Assembly: GCA_029779435.1 (NCBI GenBank)
Contig: JAKPAM010000047.1
Coordinates: 1 to 64,000 of the forward strand
Length of the DNA stretch: 64,000 nt
From: Pseudomonadota bacterium
GTDB lineage: Bacteria > Pseudomonadota > Gammaproteobacteria > Burkholderiales > Burkholderiaceae_E
Reading direction: 5' to 3'
Below are positions 1 to 9,179 of the stretch, piece after piece. The position numbers and the translations under genes are program-made. How positions within the stretch are numbered: position 1 is the first letter of the stretch; the number at the start of each line of letters is the position of its first letter. Below the pieces are notes generated by a model. The model saw only the letters and a list, made by a program, of their open reading frames with translations. It was not told where the DNA came from and did no database searches.

Positions 1-163
1 GCACCGGTCTCGTCGTTGTTGAATCGCGCATCGAGCCGGCTCAAGTCCAGATCCGTGTCGACAAGCCGGTCAAGGGCGAACTCGAACGTGCCAGGCTGGA
101 TCTGCTCCTCGAGCACGATCGGCAGAAACTTCGGACTGCGATCTACAGGCTTGTAGCGCGCCA
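1..163 (-). CDS. Transposase N-terminus, IS1182/DUF772-like, runs off the left window edge
   Basis: Reverse-strand translation from ATG at 163: MARYKPVDRSPKFLPIVLEEQIQPGTFEFALDRLVDTDLDLSRLDARFNNDETG; open to the window edge. Resembles the N-terminus of IS1182-type transposases (recall, not searched). Confidence 0.7.
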
Positions 164-223
164 TCTCTACCTCCTCGTTGAGAGCCCCAATTTTTGTCGA
201 GGTGGAGGTTTTTGCACAGCCTC

Positions 224-293
224 AACGTCGGAATTCAGCGGACGTCCAAGCGGCGCCAGCCGTTTGGACGTCCGCTGCAATGACTTGTTAGGC
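224..293 (-). other. attC recombination site (cassette 1), 3' end broken at GTT by adjacent IS sequence
   Basis: Minus strand: GCCTAACAAGTCATTGCAGCGGACGTCCAAACGGCTGGCGCCGCTTGGACGTCCGCTGAATTCCGACGTT|GAGGCTGTGCAAAAACC. R''-type GCCTAAC, imperfect palindrome AGCGGACGTCCAA/TTGGACGTCCGCT; the expected GTTAGGC is interrupted after GTT. Confidence 0.7.
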
Positions 294-1187
294 CTCTGCG
301 GCACCGGGCTTGGGGCTGGCAATACTCTTTGCACCTGAACATGCAGCGGACAGCCTGCCGAGCACCTCGGCTGGCTCCTGCAGCAGCAACTGATTGTTCT
401 CCAACTCGACCATCTCGATCTGCGTGAGCGTTCGCGCCTGCACGACCGGACCCTTGGGTGTTGTGAGTTTGACGACCAACACCGAGCCAGCCTGCACTGC
501 GGCATTCGGAACCTTGTCTAGTGCTTTGATCAGCTTCGCGATTGCGCTCGCCTGCTTGTCATCTACGTCTGCCTGGGGTTTGTCGATTGCCTTCAGCTCG
601 ACGGCGCGTTCGACTTTCTCAAGGCGCTCGACGACTTCAGGCTGCGACAAAGCTTCCTTGCTCTTGGCGAACCACTTCTTGAACCACGACCCGCGAATCT
701 CTGGGAACTCATCTGCCACCGCGAACCCGTAGGCACTGAGAACATCTGCTATCGCAGCTGAGATTGCGGAGATGGCACCCTCGGGCGTCTGATCGATGTA
801 GGCGCGAACAGGAATGAACCGGGTCAACCGCACCTGGTCATCGGGCAGCCCAAGCGCCTGAATCGCCATGAGCGCGTGAGCCTCGTGCTGGACAGTCGAG
901 GTCTTCTGGCTCAGGTTGTGCACGTCGCTTTCGAGTCGCTCGATCTGGCGTAAGACCGACTCAGGCTGTTCGCGGCGGCGCCTGTCTGCCATCCGATCAA
1001 GGAAGAAGCGAAACTCGGGATAGTCGAAGAAGGGGCGATCGCGGTCTCTTCTAAAGAGGTGCCGCAGTTCGAACCACATGTCTTCGTCGTACCCCTCATC
1101 ACCAAGCGAGGCGACAAGGGTGAAGAACAGCATCTCAAGGCGGCGAAGGCGTTCGGCGAGATTTCTTGGGTCTTCTGGCGCAACCAT
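288..1187 (-). CDS. Integron cassette ORF, hypothetical protein (299 aa)
   Basis: ORF ends with TAA embedded in the attC GCCTAAC core; sits between two attC sites; no confident family. Confidence 0.8.
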   Translation of the reverse strand: MVAPEDPRNLAERLRRLEMLFFTLVASLGDEGYDEDMWFELRHLFRRDRDRPFFDYPEFRFFLDRMADRRRREQPESVLRQIERLESDVHNLSQKTSTVQHEAHALMAIQALGLPDDQVRLTRFIPVRAYIDQTPEGAISAISAAIADVLSAYGFAVADEFPEIRGSWFKKWFAKSKEALSQPEVVERLEKVERAVELKAIDKPQADVDDKQASAIAKLIKALDKVPNAAVQAGSVLVVKLTTPKGPVVQARTLTQIEMVELENNQLLLQEPAEVLGRLSAACSGAKSIASPKPGAAEA

Positions 1188-1203
1188 ATTTCTCCTTTCA
1201 GAG

Positions 1204-1300
1204 GCCTAACTCCGGAGCTCAGCGGCGCTTGATGCAGACGACCGCGTGCGGCAGCGCGCGGGCGGCTGGGTCAAGCGTCCGTTGCAGCGATCTGTTAGGC
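1204..1300 (-). other. attC recombination site (cassette 2)
   Basis: Minus strand GCCTAACAGATCGCTGCAACGGACGCTTGA...TCAAGCGCCGCTGAGCTCCGGAGTTAGGC: complementary GCCTAAC/GTTAGGC ends, TCAAGCG/CGCTTGA inner boxes, ~97 bp. Confidence 0.88.
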
Positions 1301-1831
1301 CGCATGCGCCACCGTGCGACGGAGCAGTCGATTTATCCAAGACAACGCGATTACAGGTAGAACCGCCGCAAGTTTGACATCACCACGGTAATGTATGGCC
1401 GCCAGAACGGCAAAACCTACTGCGGCGAGTAGACCGAGAGATGCCAAGACCACGTTTCGACGGGGGCCAACCACCCCTACGAACCATGCCGCTGACATTG
1501 CCGTAGTTAGCACTCCGACGACCGCCATGGCAACGAACAGACTGGCTTCACCAATCTGCTGATACCCCTTAAGCCACCACCACTGTTCTGTGAAGGCGGC
1601 CAGCCCACCAGCAACCAGCCAGAGATTGGCGCCTACTATTAGACGATTGGCCGGCGCCCCTCGCCGGAGGAGAACTGCAATCTCGGCGGCAGCGAGCGGC
1701 GCAGCAGCCTTGAATGCGAACAGCAAGCGGTCATCGTTCGTTGGCGCGCTGCCGAAAGCGAGAAACGCAAAGAAGGCAAGTGCCAGAAAGCCGAGCAAAT
1801 ACTCAATGACTGCAAAGAAGAAGCGGCTCAT
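1295..1831 (-). CDS. Integron cassette ORF, multi-pass membrane protein (178 aa)
   Basis: Several hydrophobic segments; TAA stop embedded in the attC core at 1294-1300; start is 7 nt inside a GTTAGGC core site. Confidence 0.75.
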   Translation of the reverse strand: MSRFFFAVIEYLLGFLALAFFAFLAFGSAPTNDDRLLFAFKAAAPLAAAEIAVLLRRGAPANRLIVGANLWLVAGGLAAFTEQWWWLKGYQQIGEASLFVAMAVVGVLTTAMSAAWFVGVVGPRRNVVLASLGLLAAVGFAVLAAIHYRGDVKLAAVLPVIALSWINRLLRRTVAHAA

Positions 1832-1837
1832 CTTGTG

Positions 1838-1887
1838 GCCTAACTCAATTTAGATAGACGAGACCCACCAACACTCGCCATCTAACT
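1838..1887 (-). other. Integron simple sites (GTTAGGC and GTTAGAT), remnant attC or attI-like end of array
   Basis: Plus strand GCCTAAC at 1838-1844 and ATCTAAC at 1881-1887; no matching inner boxes of a full attC were found. Confidence 0.4.
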
Positions 1888-2164
1888 CGGCCATTTCTCG
1901 TCTGAGGATCACTGCGTTCACTGAGCTTGTCCATCAAATTCAGGCATTTGCGTTTGAAGCTTCGAAATACGCACGCCATGTAACGCAGCAAGATAACTCG
2001 CCGCACACTATCGAGCAATCGCCTCGACGCAACGAGTCGTATCGCATTCGCAAATGGTGACTGAACCCAAGCTTGAACTATCCGATACCGCCCTCCGGAA
2101 TCCCCCATTCGCGTTATATCGCCAAACCGCGTCAATTCACTCCATGATCACCGATACCCTGAAC

Positions 2165-3292
2165 TCAACCCCTCAACAACGCATCATCCTCCCGCCAAGG
2201 CGACAACTGCCCCTTATAAACCTCCGCCCCCTTCCGAAAATGCGCCGCCTCCTCCAACGTCTCGACAAACGGCATATCAATCGGATAGAGCCGATCCCCG
2301 CGCGGCCGCGGCCCGGCCTTTGACACATGCCCCCACAGCGGATGGCCAACGACCTCCTCCGCAATCGCGGCGGCTTCGATCAACTTGTCCAGGTCATAAC
2401 CCGTCTCCACACCCATCTCATGGCACAGGTCGACGAAATCCTCGGTAGGCACATGACCAGCCGCACGGCCGTTGCCGCAATACGGGCAGCCGCCCATGCC
2501 GCCGATCGACGTGTCGAACTCGGTCGCGCCCAGTTGCAGCGCTTCGTAGTAGCTGGCCAGTGACGCGCCGCGCTGGTTGTGCAGGTGCATGTGCCAGGTC
2601 GTGATGCCGGGCCAGCGGTCGTGGATCGCGATCATCGTCTCGCGCACCAGATGGGGCAGGTTCCAGCCCATCGCTTCGAGGAATGACACGCGCGTGACCG
2701 AGATGCCCGCCGACTCCCACTTGCCGATCATCAGCGCCAGCAGATCCAGCCGCTGCGCCAGCGTGTACGGTCCCTCGAAATTGCAGCCGAACGGGTTGCC
2801 GAGCGCGACCGCCCCCTCGGTGACGCCGCGTTCGCGCGCCGCCGCGACGGTGGCGTCCATCGCGGCGATCTGCTGCGCCTGGCTGCGGTTGTAGTTGCGG
2901 CGCGCGAACGCGTCGCTCATCTCGACGTGCAGGCTGGGGCGGCGCTGGCGGCGGCGCACGTCGAGCTTCGGATAGTAAGCGTCGGCGCGGTCGAAGCCGC
3001 GCTTGTTGAACACCGCGGCCGTGTAGACGACGCCGGGCTTGGGCACGAAGCGCTGCGCGATCTCGTCGATGCACGCCATCTGGGGCGTCCACTTCGGATG
3101 CGCGAACGAGCCGATCGAGATCACCTTGGCGCCGGTCTCGCCGAGCGCGTCGAGCAACCGCAGCTTGGCGTCGACCGGAATGTCGGCGCTTTCGATCTGC
3201 AGGCCCTCGCGCATCGTGTCGTCGGTGATCGTGACGGCGGCGGGCAGGCGGCCGAAAACGCCGGGCGTGGTGGGACTGGCTTCTTGGGTCAT
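2165..3292 (-). CDS. HMG-CoA lyase-like / pyruvate carboxyltransferase family protein
   Basis: TITDDTMREGLQ..., GNPFGCNFEGPYT, HLHNQRGASLASYYEAL, GGMGGCPYCGNGRAAGHVPTED. Confidence 0.85.
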   Translation of the reverse strand: MTQEASPTTPGVFGRLPAAVTITDDTMREGLQIESADIPVDAKLRLLDALGETGAKVISIGSFAHPKWTPQMACIDEIAQRFVPKPGVVYTAAVFNKRGFDRADAYYPKLDVRRRQRRPSLHVEMSDAFARRNYNRSQAQQIAAMDATVAAARERGVTEGAVALGNPFGCNFEGPYTLAQRLDLLALMIGKWESAGISVTRVSFLEAMGWNLPHLVRETMIAIHDRWPGITTWHMHLHNQRGASLASYYEALQLGATEFDTSIGGMGGCPYCGNGRAAGHVPTEDFVDLCHEMGVETGYDLDKLIEAAAIAEEVVGHPLWGHVSKAGPRPRGDRLYPIDMPFVETLEEAAHFRKGAEVYKGQLSPWREDDALLRG

Positions 3293-3355
3293 GGCGAGTC
3301 TCCTGTGCTCGGCGTTCCCGGAACTCGGGATTGTGACGGCTGTGTCGATAAAAAG

Positions 3356-4417
3356 CTAAGCCGCCACCGGCTGCGCGACCTCCACCGAATGCAAATGGCA
3401 AGCCACCGCCCGTCCGTCACCCATCGTCACCAGCGCCGGGTCCTCGGTCTTGCAGCGCGGCATCGCGTGCGGGCAGCGCGTGTGGAAGCGGCAGCCCGAC
3501 GGGGGCTTCATCACGCTGGGCACCTCGCCCTTGACCTCCACCCGCGCGCGCTGCGCCTCGGCGCGGGGATCGGCGATCGGGATCGCCGCCAGCAGCGCCT
3601 GCGTGTACGGATGCAGCGGTTCGCGGTACAGGTCGTCGCGCGTGGCGATCTCGACGATGCGGCCCAGGTACATGACGGCGATGCGGTCGCTGATGTGGCG
3701 GACTACCGCCAGGTCGTGGGCGATGAAGATGTACGTCAACCCCATGCGCTTCTGCAGGTCCATCAGCAGGTTGACGACCTGCGCCTGGATCGATACGTCC
3801 AGCGCCGAGACCGGTTCGTCGCAGATGATCAGGTTGGGCTCGAGCATCAGCGAGCGCGCGATGCCGATGCGCTGGCGCTGGCCGCCGGAGAACTCGTGCG
3901 GATAACGGTCGGCCATGTCGGGCAGCAGGCCGACGGTGGCGAGCATCTGGGCGATCTTCTCGCGCGTGGCGGCCTTGTCCCCGTCCAGGTTGTGCACTTC
4001 GAGCGGCTCGCGCACGATGTCGCTGACCTTCATCCGCGGGTTCAGCGAGCCATAAGGATCCTGGTACACCATCTGCACGTGGCGGCGGAATTCGCGCAAC
4101 TGGCTCGGCGCCCAGTGGGTGACGTCCTGGTTCTCGTAGATGATCTTGCCGCCGGTGGCGGTCAGCATGCGCAGAATGGCCAGGCCGGTCGTCGACTTGC
4201 CGCAGCCGCTCTCGCCGACCAGGCCGAGCGTTTCACCACGCCGCAGGCTGAATGACACGCCATCGACGGCCTTGACCGCGCTGACCTGCCGACGGCGGAT
4301 GACGCCGGCATAGATCGGGAAGTGCACCTGCAGATCCTCGATCTTCAGGATCAGGTCTTCGCCGGACTGGCCTGTCGACGGGCGGGAGGCGGAGGGGGGC
4401 GGCGTTGCGGAGGCCAT
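3356..4417 (-). CDS. Oligopeptide/dipeptide ABC transporter ATP-binding protein (OppF/DppF type)
   Basis: Walker [10 protein letters not shown], signature LSGGQ-like [16 protein letters not shown]-terminal oligo_HPY region [15 protein letters not shown]. Confidence 0.93.
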   Translation of the reverse strand: MASATPPPSASRPSTGQSGEDLILKIEDLQVHFPIYAGVIRRRQVSAVKAVDGVSFSLRRGETLGLVGESGCGKSTTGLAILRMLTATGGKIIYENQDVTHWAPSQLREFRRHVQMVYQDPYGSLNPRMKVSDIVREPLEVHNLDGDKAATREKIAQMLATVGLLPDMADRYPHEFSGGQRQRIGIARSLMLEPNLIICDEPVSALDVSIQAQVVNLLMDLQKRMGLTYIFIAHDLAVVRHISDRIAVMYLGRIVEIATRDDLYREPLHPYTQALLAAIPIADPRAEAQRARVEVKGEVPSVMKPPSGCRFHTRCPHAMPRCKTEDPALVTMGDGRAVACHLHSVEVAQPVAA

Positions 4418-4450
4418 GCTTTCGGTTCCTTCGATGTCGCTCGTCAGTGA

Positions 4451-5476
<1,026 letters not shown>

Positions 5477-5477
5477 T

Positions 5478-7301
5478 TCAATATCCCATTTTCTTCTTGA
5501 GCGCCTGGTCGATCCAGATCCGCGCATAGATCGGCCCGGGCCGATCGCCGCCGGCGCGCAGTTCGCCGCCGTAGTTCTTCACCCACGGCCACCACAGCGT
5601 GTAGATGTACTGCGTCGGCAGCCAGATGTACGGCGCGCTGTCGATGATCTCGCGCGTGACCGCCTTGACCATCTGCTGCCGCTTCGGCTCGTCGCGCTCG
5701 TTGAGGATCGCGTCGATCTTGCGGTCGATCTCCGGATTGGCGTACATCGACGGGTTCCACGTCTGGCCGGTCGCGAAGCTCTTGCGCAGCGTGGTCGTCG
5801 GGTTCGTGTGGCCGTTGTCCATCATGTAGCCGGCCGCGTGTTTCTTGGTCGTCATCCCCGACAGGAACGACGCGTACTCCATCGGCTGCAGTTCGAGCTT
5901 GACGCCGACCTGCTCGAGGTAAGCGGCGACCAGCGGCAGCAGGTCGGTGTGGGTCGGGCTGCACGAACAGTACTGCACCTTGAACGAGAAGCCGTTCGGG
6001 TAACCGGCTTCGGCCAGCAGCTTCTTGGCCTTGTCGGGGTTGTACGCGTACAGCTCCTTGATCGAGTCGGGCATCTGCTCGAGCGGCTCGTAGTACCCGA
6101 TGTAGTCCGGATGCTGCGGGTAACCGAAGATGTCGGCGTTGCCGCCGTAGAAGGACCTGACGATCTCCTTCTTGTCGACGGCCAGGTTCAGTGCGCGGCG
6201 CACGCGCACGTCATCGAACGGCTTGGTGTCCATCCGCATCGCGAGGAACGTGCCGCGCACGTTCAACCACTTGTTGGACTTGATCTGCGGATTGCCCTTG
6301 AGCAGATCCTCGGCGGCGCTCCAGCGCACCTGTTCCAGCAGGTCGACCTTTCCGGTGCGGAACGCGGCGTGCAGCGTCGACTCGTCCTTGATCGTGCGAT
6401 AGGCGATCTTGTCGACGAACGGCAGCTTGTAATCCTTGCCGCCTATCGTGACCTTGTCCCAATAGTTGGGGTTCTTGTCGTAGGTGTTGGACGTGCCCTG
6501 GATGAAGTCGGTCAACATGAACGGGCCGGTGCCGTTGGCGTTCTTCCAGTTGGCCATGCCGGCCTCGGCGACCTCGCGCGGGAAGATCCCCGAGTAATAA
6601 CCCCAGCCGAAGCGGTAGTCCCACTCGGCGTTGTATTGCTTGAACGTGAAGACCACCGTGTGCTTGTCCGGCGCCTCGATCTTCTCGATGTGATCGAAAT
6701 AGCCCGGAACGCGCTTCGGGCTCTTGTTCATCCTGTCGAGCGTGAAGAGCACGTCGTCGGCGACCAGTTCGCGTGCCTTCATCACGCCGGGCTTGTCCGG
6801 GAACATCACGCCTTTGCGCAGCTTGACCTCCAGCCGCAGCGGGTTTTCCTTCCATTCCCATGATTCGGCCAGCTCGCCGCGCATCGCGTCCGACGGGATC
6901 CAGCCGTCGGCGGTGAAGCCGTACTTGCCGCCGAAGCGCTTGGCCTTGGTCAGGTCGCCGGCGAACAGTTGCTCGTAGATCTGGCCGTCGTCCTGGTTGT
7001 ATTTCCAGTTCCAGTCGGCATGGTCCCAGGTCAGCGCGCTGATCGTCGGGTTGGCGGTGCTGGTGGTCAGCGTGCCGCCGTACTGGGGCGTTTCTTGCGC
7101 GACGGCGGGCGCGGTGAATGCGGCGAACGCGCCGACCACGGCGGCCAGCGCCAGGCTCGCGGTCCCGGCGAGGGCTCGCGAGCGGTGCCGGGATGTCGAG
7201 CGCGCGGCGGTCCGGTGAAGCTCGGGGACCGGGCGATCATGCCAAGTGGTGCGGCATGGAGAATGCAGCGTCGGGGCAAGCATGGAGGTCTCCTCGTTCA
7301 T
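5478..7301 (-). CDS. ABC transporter substrate-binding protein, family 5 (paralog 1)
   Basis: YGGTLTTSTANPTISALTWDHADWNWKYNQDDGQIYEQLFAGDL...; signal-like N-terminus; ends KKKMGY. Confidence 0.92.
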   Translation of the reverse strand: MNEETSMLAPTLHSPCRTTWHDRPVPELHRTAARSTSRHRSRALAGTASLALAAVVGAFAAFTAPAVAQETPQYGGTLTTSTANPTISALTWDHADWNWKYNQDDGQIYEQLFAGDLTKAKRFGGKYGFTADGWIPSDAMRGELAESWEWKENPLRLEVKLRKGVMFPDKPGVMKARELVADDVLFTLDRMNKSPKRVPGYFDHIEKIEAPDKHTVVFTFKQYNAEWDYRFGWGYYSGIFPREVAEAGMANWKNANGTGPFMLTDFIQGTSNTYDKNPNYWDKVTIGGKDYKLPFVDKIAYRTIKDESTLHAAFRTGKVDLLEQVRWSAAEDLLKGNPQIKSNKWLNVRGTFLAMRMDTKPFDDVRVRRALNLAVDKKEIVRSFYGGNADIFGYPQHPDYIGYYEPLEQMPDSIKELYAYNPDKAKKLLAEAGYPNGFSFKVQYCSCSPTHTDLLPLVAAYLEQVGVKLELQPMEYASFLSGMTTKKHAAGYMMDNGHTNPTTTLRKSFATGQTWNPSMYANPEIDRKIDAILNERDEPKRQQMVKAVTREIIDSAPYIWLPTQYIYTLWWPWVKNYGGELRAGGDRPGPIYARIWIDQALKKKMGY

Positions 7302-7325
7302 GGTGGGGCCGCGCGCGGCCGGCGT

Positions 7326-9113
7326 TCAATATCCCATCTTCTTCTTCAGGGCCTGGTCGATCCAGATACGTGCGTAGATCGGGCCGGGGCGTTCGGCGCC
7401 GGCGCGCAGCTCGCCGTCATAGTTCTTCACCCACGGCCACCACGCGGTGTACACATAAGGCGTCGGCAGCCAGATGTACGGGGCCTTGTCGATGATCTCG
7501 CGCGTCATCGCCTTGAGCATCGTCTGACGCTTACCCTCGTCGCGTTCGGCATAGACGGCGGCCATCTGCTTGTCGTACTCCGGATCGGCGTACATCGACG
7601 GGTTCCACGTCTGGCCGCTGACGAAGCTCTTGCGGATCGTCGTCGTCGGATTGGTGTGGCCGTTATCCATGAAGTAGCCGGCCGTATGCTTCTTGGTCGT
7701 CATCGCCGACAGGAAGGCGGCGTACTCCATCGGCACCAGCTCTGCCTTGACGCCGACCTGTTCGAGGTAAGCGGCGATCAGCGGCAGCAGGTCGACGTGA
7801 TGCGGCGCGCACGAGCAGTACTGGACCTTGAAGCTGAAGCCGTTCGGGTAGCCGGCCTCGGCCAGCAGCTTCTTCGCCTTGTCGGGGTTATAGGTGAACA
7901 GCTCCTTGACCGAGTCGGGCATCTGGTCCAGCGGCTCGTAGTAGCCGATATAGTCCGGATGCTGCGGGTAGCCGAGGATGTCGGCTTCGCCGTTGTAGAA
8001 GGACTTGATGATCTCCTTCTTGTCGACGGCCATGTTCAGCGCGCGGCGCACGCGCACGTCGTCGAACGGCTTGGTGTCGACGCGCAGCGAGAGGAAGTTG
8101 CCGCGCGCGCTCAGCCACTTGGACCATTTGAGCTGCGGGGCGCTCTTCTTCAGTTCGTCGACGGCGTTCCAGCGGATCGCTTCGACGAGGTCGATCTTGC
8201 CGGTGCGCAGCGCGGCGTGCAGTGTCGACTCGTCCTTGATCAGCCGGTAGACGATCTTGTCGACGAACGGCAGCTTGTAGTCCTTGCCGTTCAGCGTGAT
8301 CTTGTCCCAGTAGTTGGGATTCTTGTCATAGGTGTTGGACGTGCCCTGGATGAAGTCGGTCAACATGAACGGACCGGTGCCGTTGGCGTTCTTCCAGTTC
8401 GCCATGCCGGCGTCGACGACTTCCTTCGGCACGATGCCCGAGTAATAGCCCCAGCCGAAGCGATAGTCCCACTCGGCGTTGTATTGCTTGAACGTGAAGA
8501 CCACCGTGTGCTTGTCGGTCGCCTCGACCTTCTCGACGTGGTCGAAGTAGGTCGGCACCTTCTTCGGGCTCTTGTCCAGCCGGTAGTAGCTGAAGACGAC
8601 GTCGTCGGCGACCAGTTCACGCGCCTTCATCACACCGGGCTTGTCGGGGAACATCACGCCCTTGCGCAGCTTGACCTCGATGCGTGTCGGGTTGTCCTTC
8701 AAGGCCCACGATTCGGCCAGTTCGCCGCGCATCGCGTCGGTCGGCAGCCAGGCATCGGCGGTGAACGCGTGCTTGCCCCCGAAACGCTTGGCCTTGGTCA
8801 GGTCGGCCGCGAACAGTTGCTCGTAGACCTGACCGTCGTCCTGGTTGTACTTCCAGTTCCAGTCGGCGTGGTCCCAGGTCAGCGCGCTGATCGTCGGGTT
8901 GATCGTCGTCGTGGTCAGCGTGCCGCCGTATTGGGGGACTTCCTGCGCGAACGCCGGCGTGGCGGTCAGCATTGCGGCGCCGGCCAGCAGCGCGAAGGCG
9001 CCGCGGGGCAGGCGTGCCCGGCCGGCGGGACCGGGGCGTTGAGGGTGGGTGTCGGGCATCGTCGTCTCCGGTTTCGGATTCGCGTGCCCGCGGCATCGAC
9101 ACCGGGAGGGCAC
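7326..9113 (-). CDS. ABC transporter substrate-binding protein, family 5 (paralog 2)
   Basis: Closely similar full-length to the neighbouring paralogs; signal peptide ALLAGAAMLTATPAFAQE. Confidence 0.92.
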   Translation of the reverse strand: MPSRCRCRGHANPKPETTMPDTHPQRPGPAGRARLPRGAFALLAGAAMLTATPAFAQEVPQYGGTLTTTTINPTISALTWDHADWNWKYNQDDGQVYEQLFAADLTKAKRFGGKHAFTADAWLPTDAMRGELAESWALKDNPTRIEVKLRKGVMFPDKPGVMKARELVADDVVFSYYRLDKSPKKVPTYFDHVEKVEATDKHTVVFTFKQYNAEWDYRFGWGYYSGIVPKEVVDAGMANWKNANGTGPFMLTDFIQGTSNTYDKNPNYWDKITLNGKDYKLPFVDKIVYRLIKDESTLHAALRTGKIDLVEAIRWNAVDELKKSAPQLKWSKWLSARGNFLSLRVDTKPFDDVRVRRALNMAVDKKEIIKSFYNGEADILGYPQHPDYIGYYEPLDQMPDSVKELFTYNPDKAKKLLAEAGYPNGFSFKVQYCSCAPHHVDLLPLIAAYLEQVGVKAELVPMEYAAFLSAMTTKKHTAGYFMDNGHTNPTTTIRKSFVSGQTWNPSMYADPEYDKQMAAVYAERDEGKRQTMLKAMTREIIDKAPYIWLPTPYVYTAWWPWVKNYDGELRAGAERPGPIYARIWIDQALKKKMGY

Positions 9114-9179
9114 GTGGCGGGCCGTCTGGGGGCGCTCATCGGCGGCCCGTCGGTGGCCCGTCGGTGTCGTAAGGGCGTG

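Noticed and set aside
1845-2135. 96-aa minus-strand ORF as a third cassette gene
   Set aside because: No start/stop relation to a complete attC and no coding-like signal; kept only as boundary sequence.
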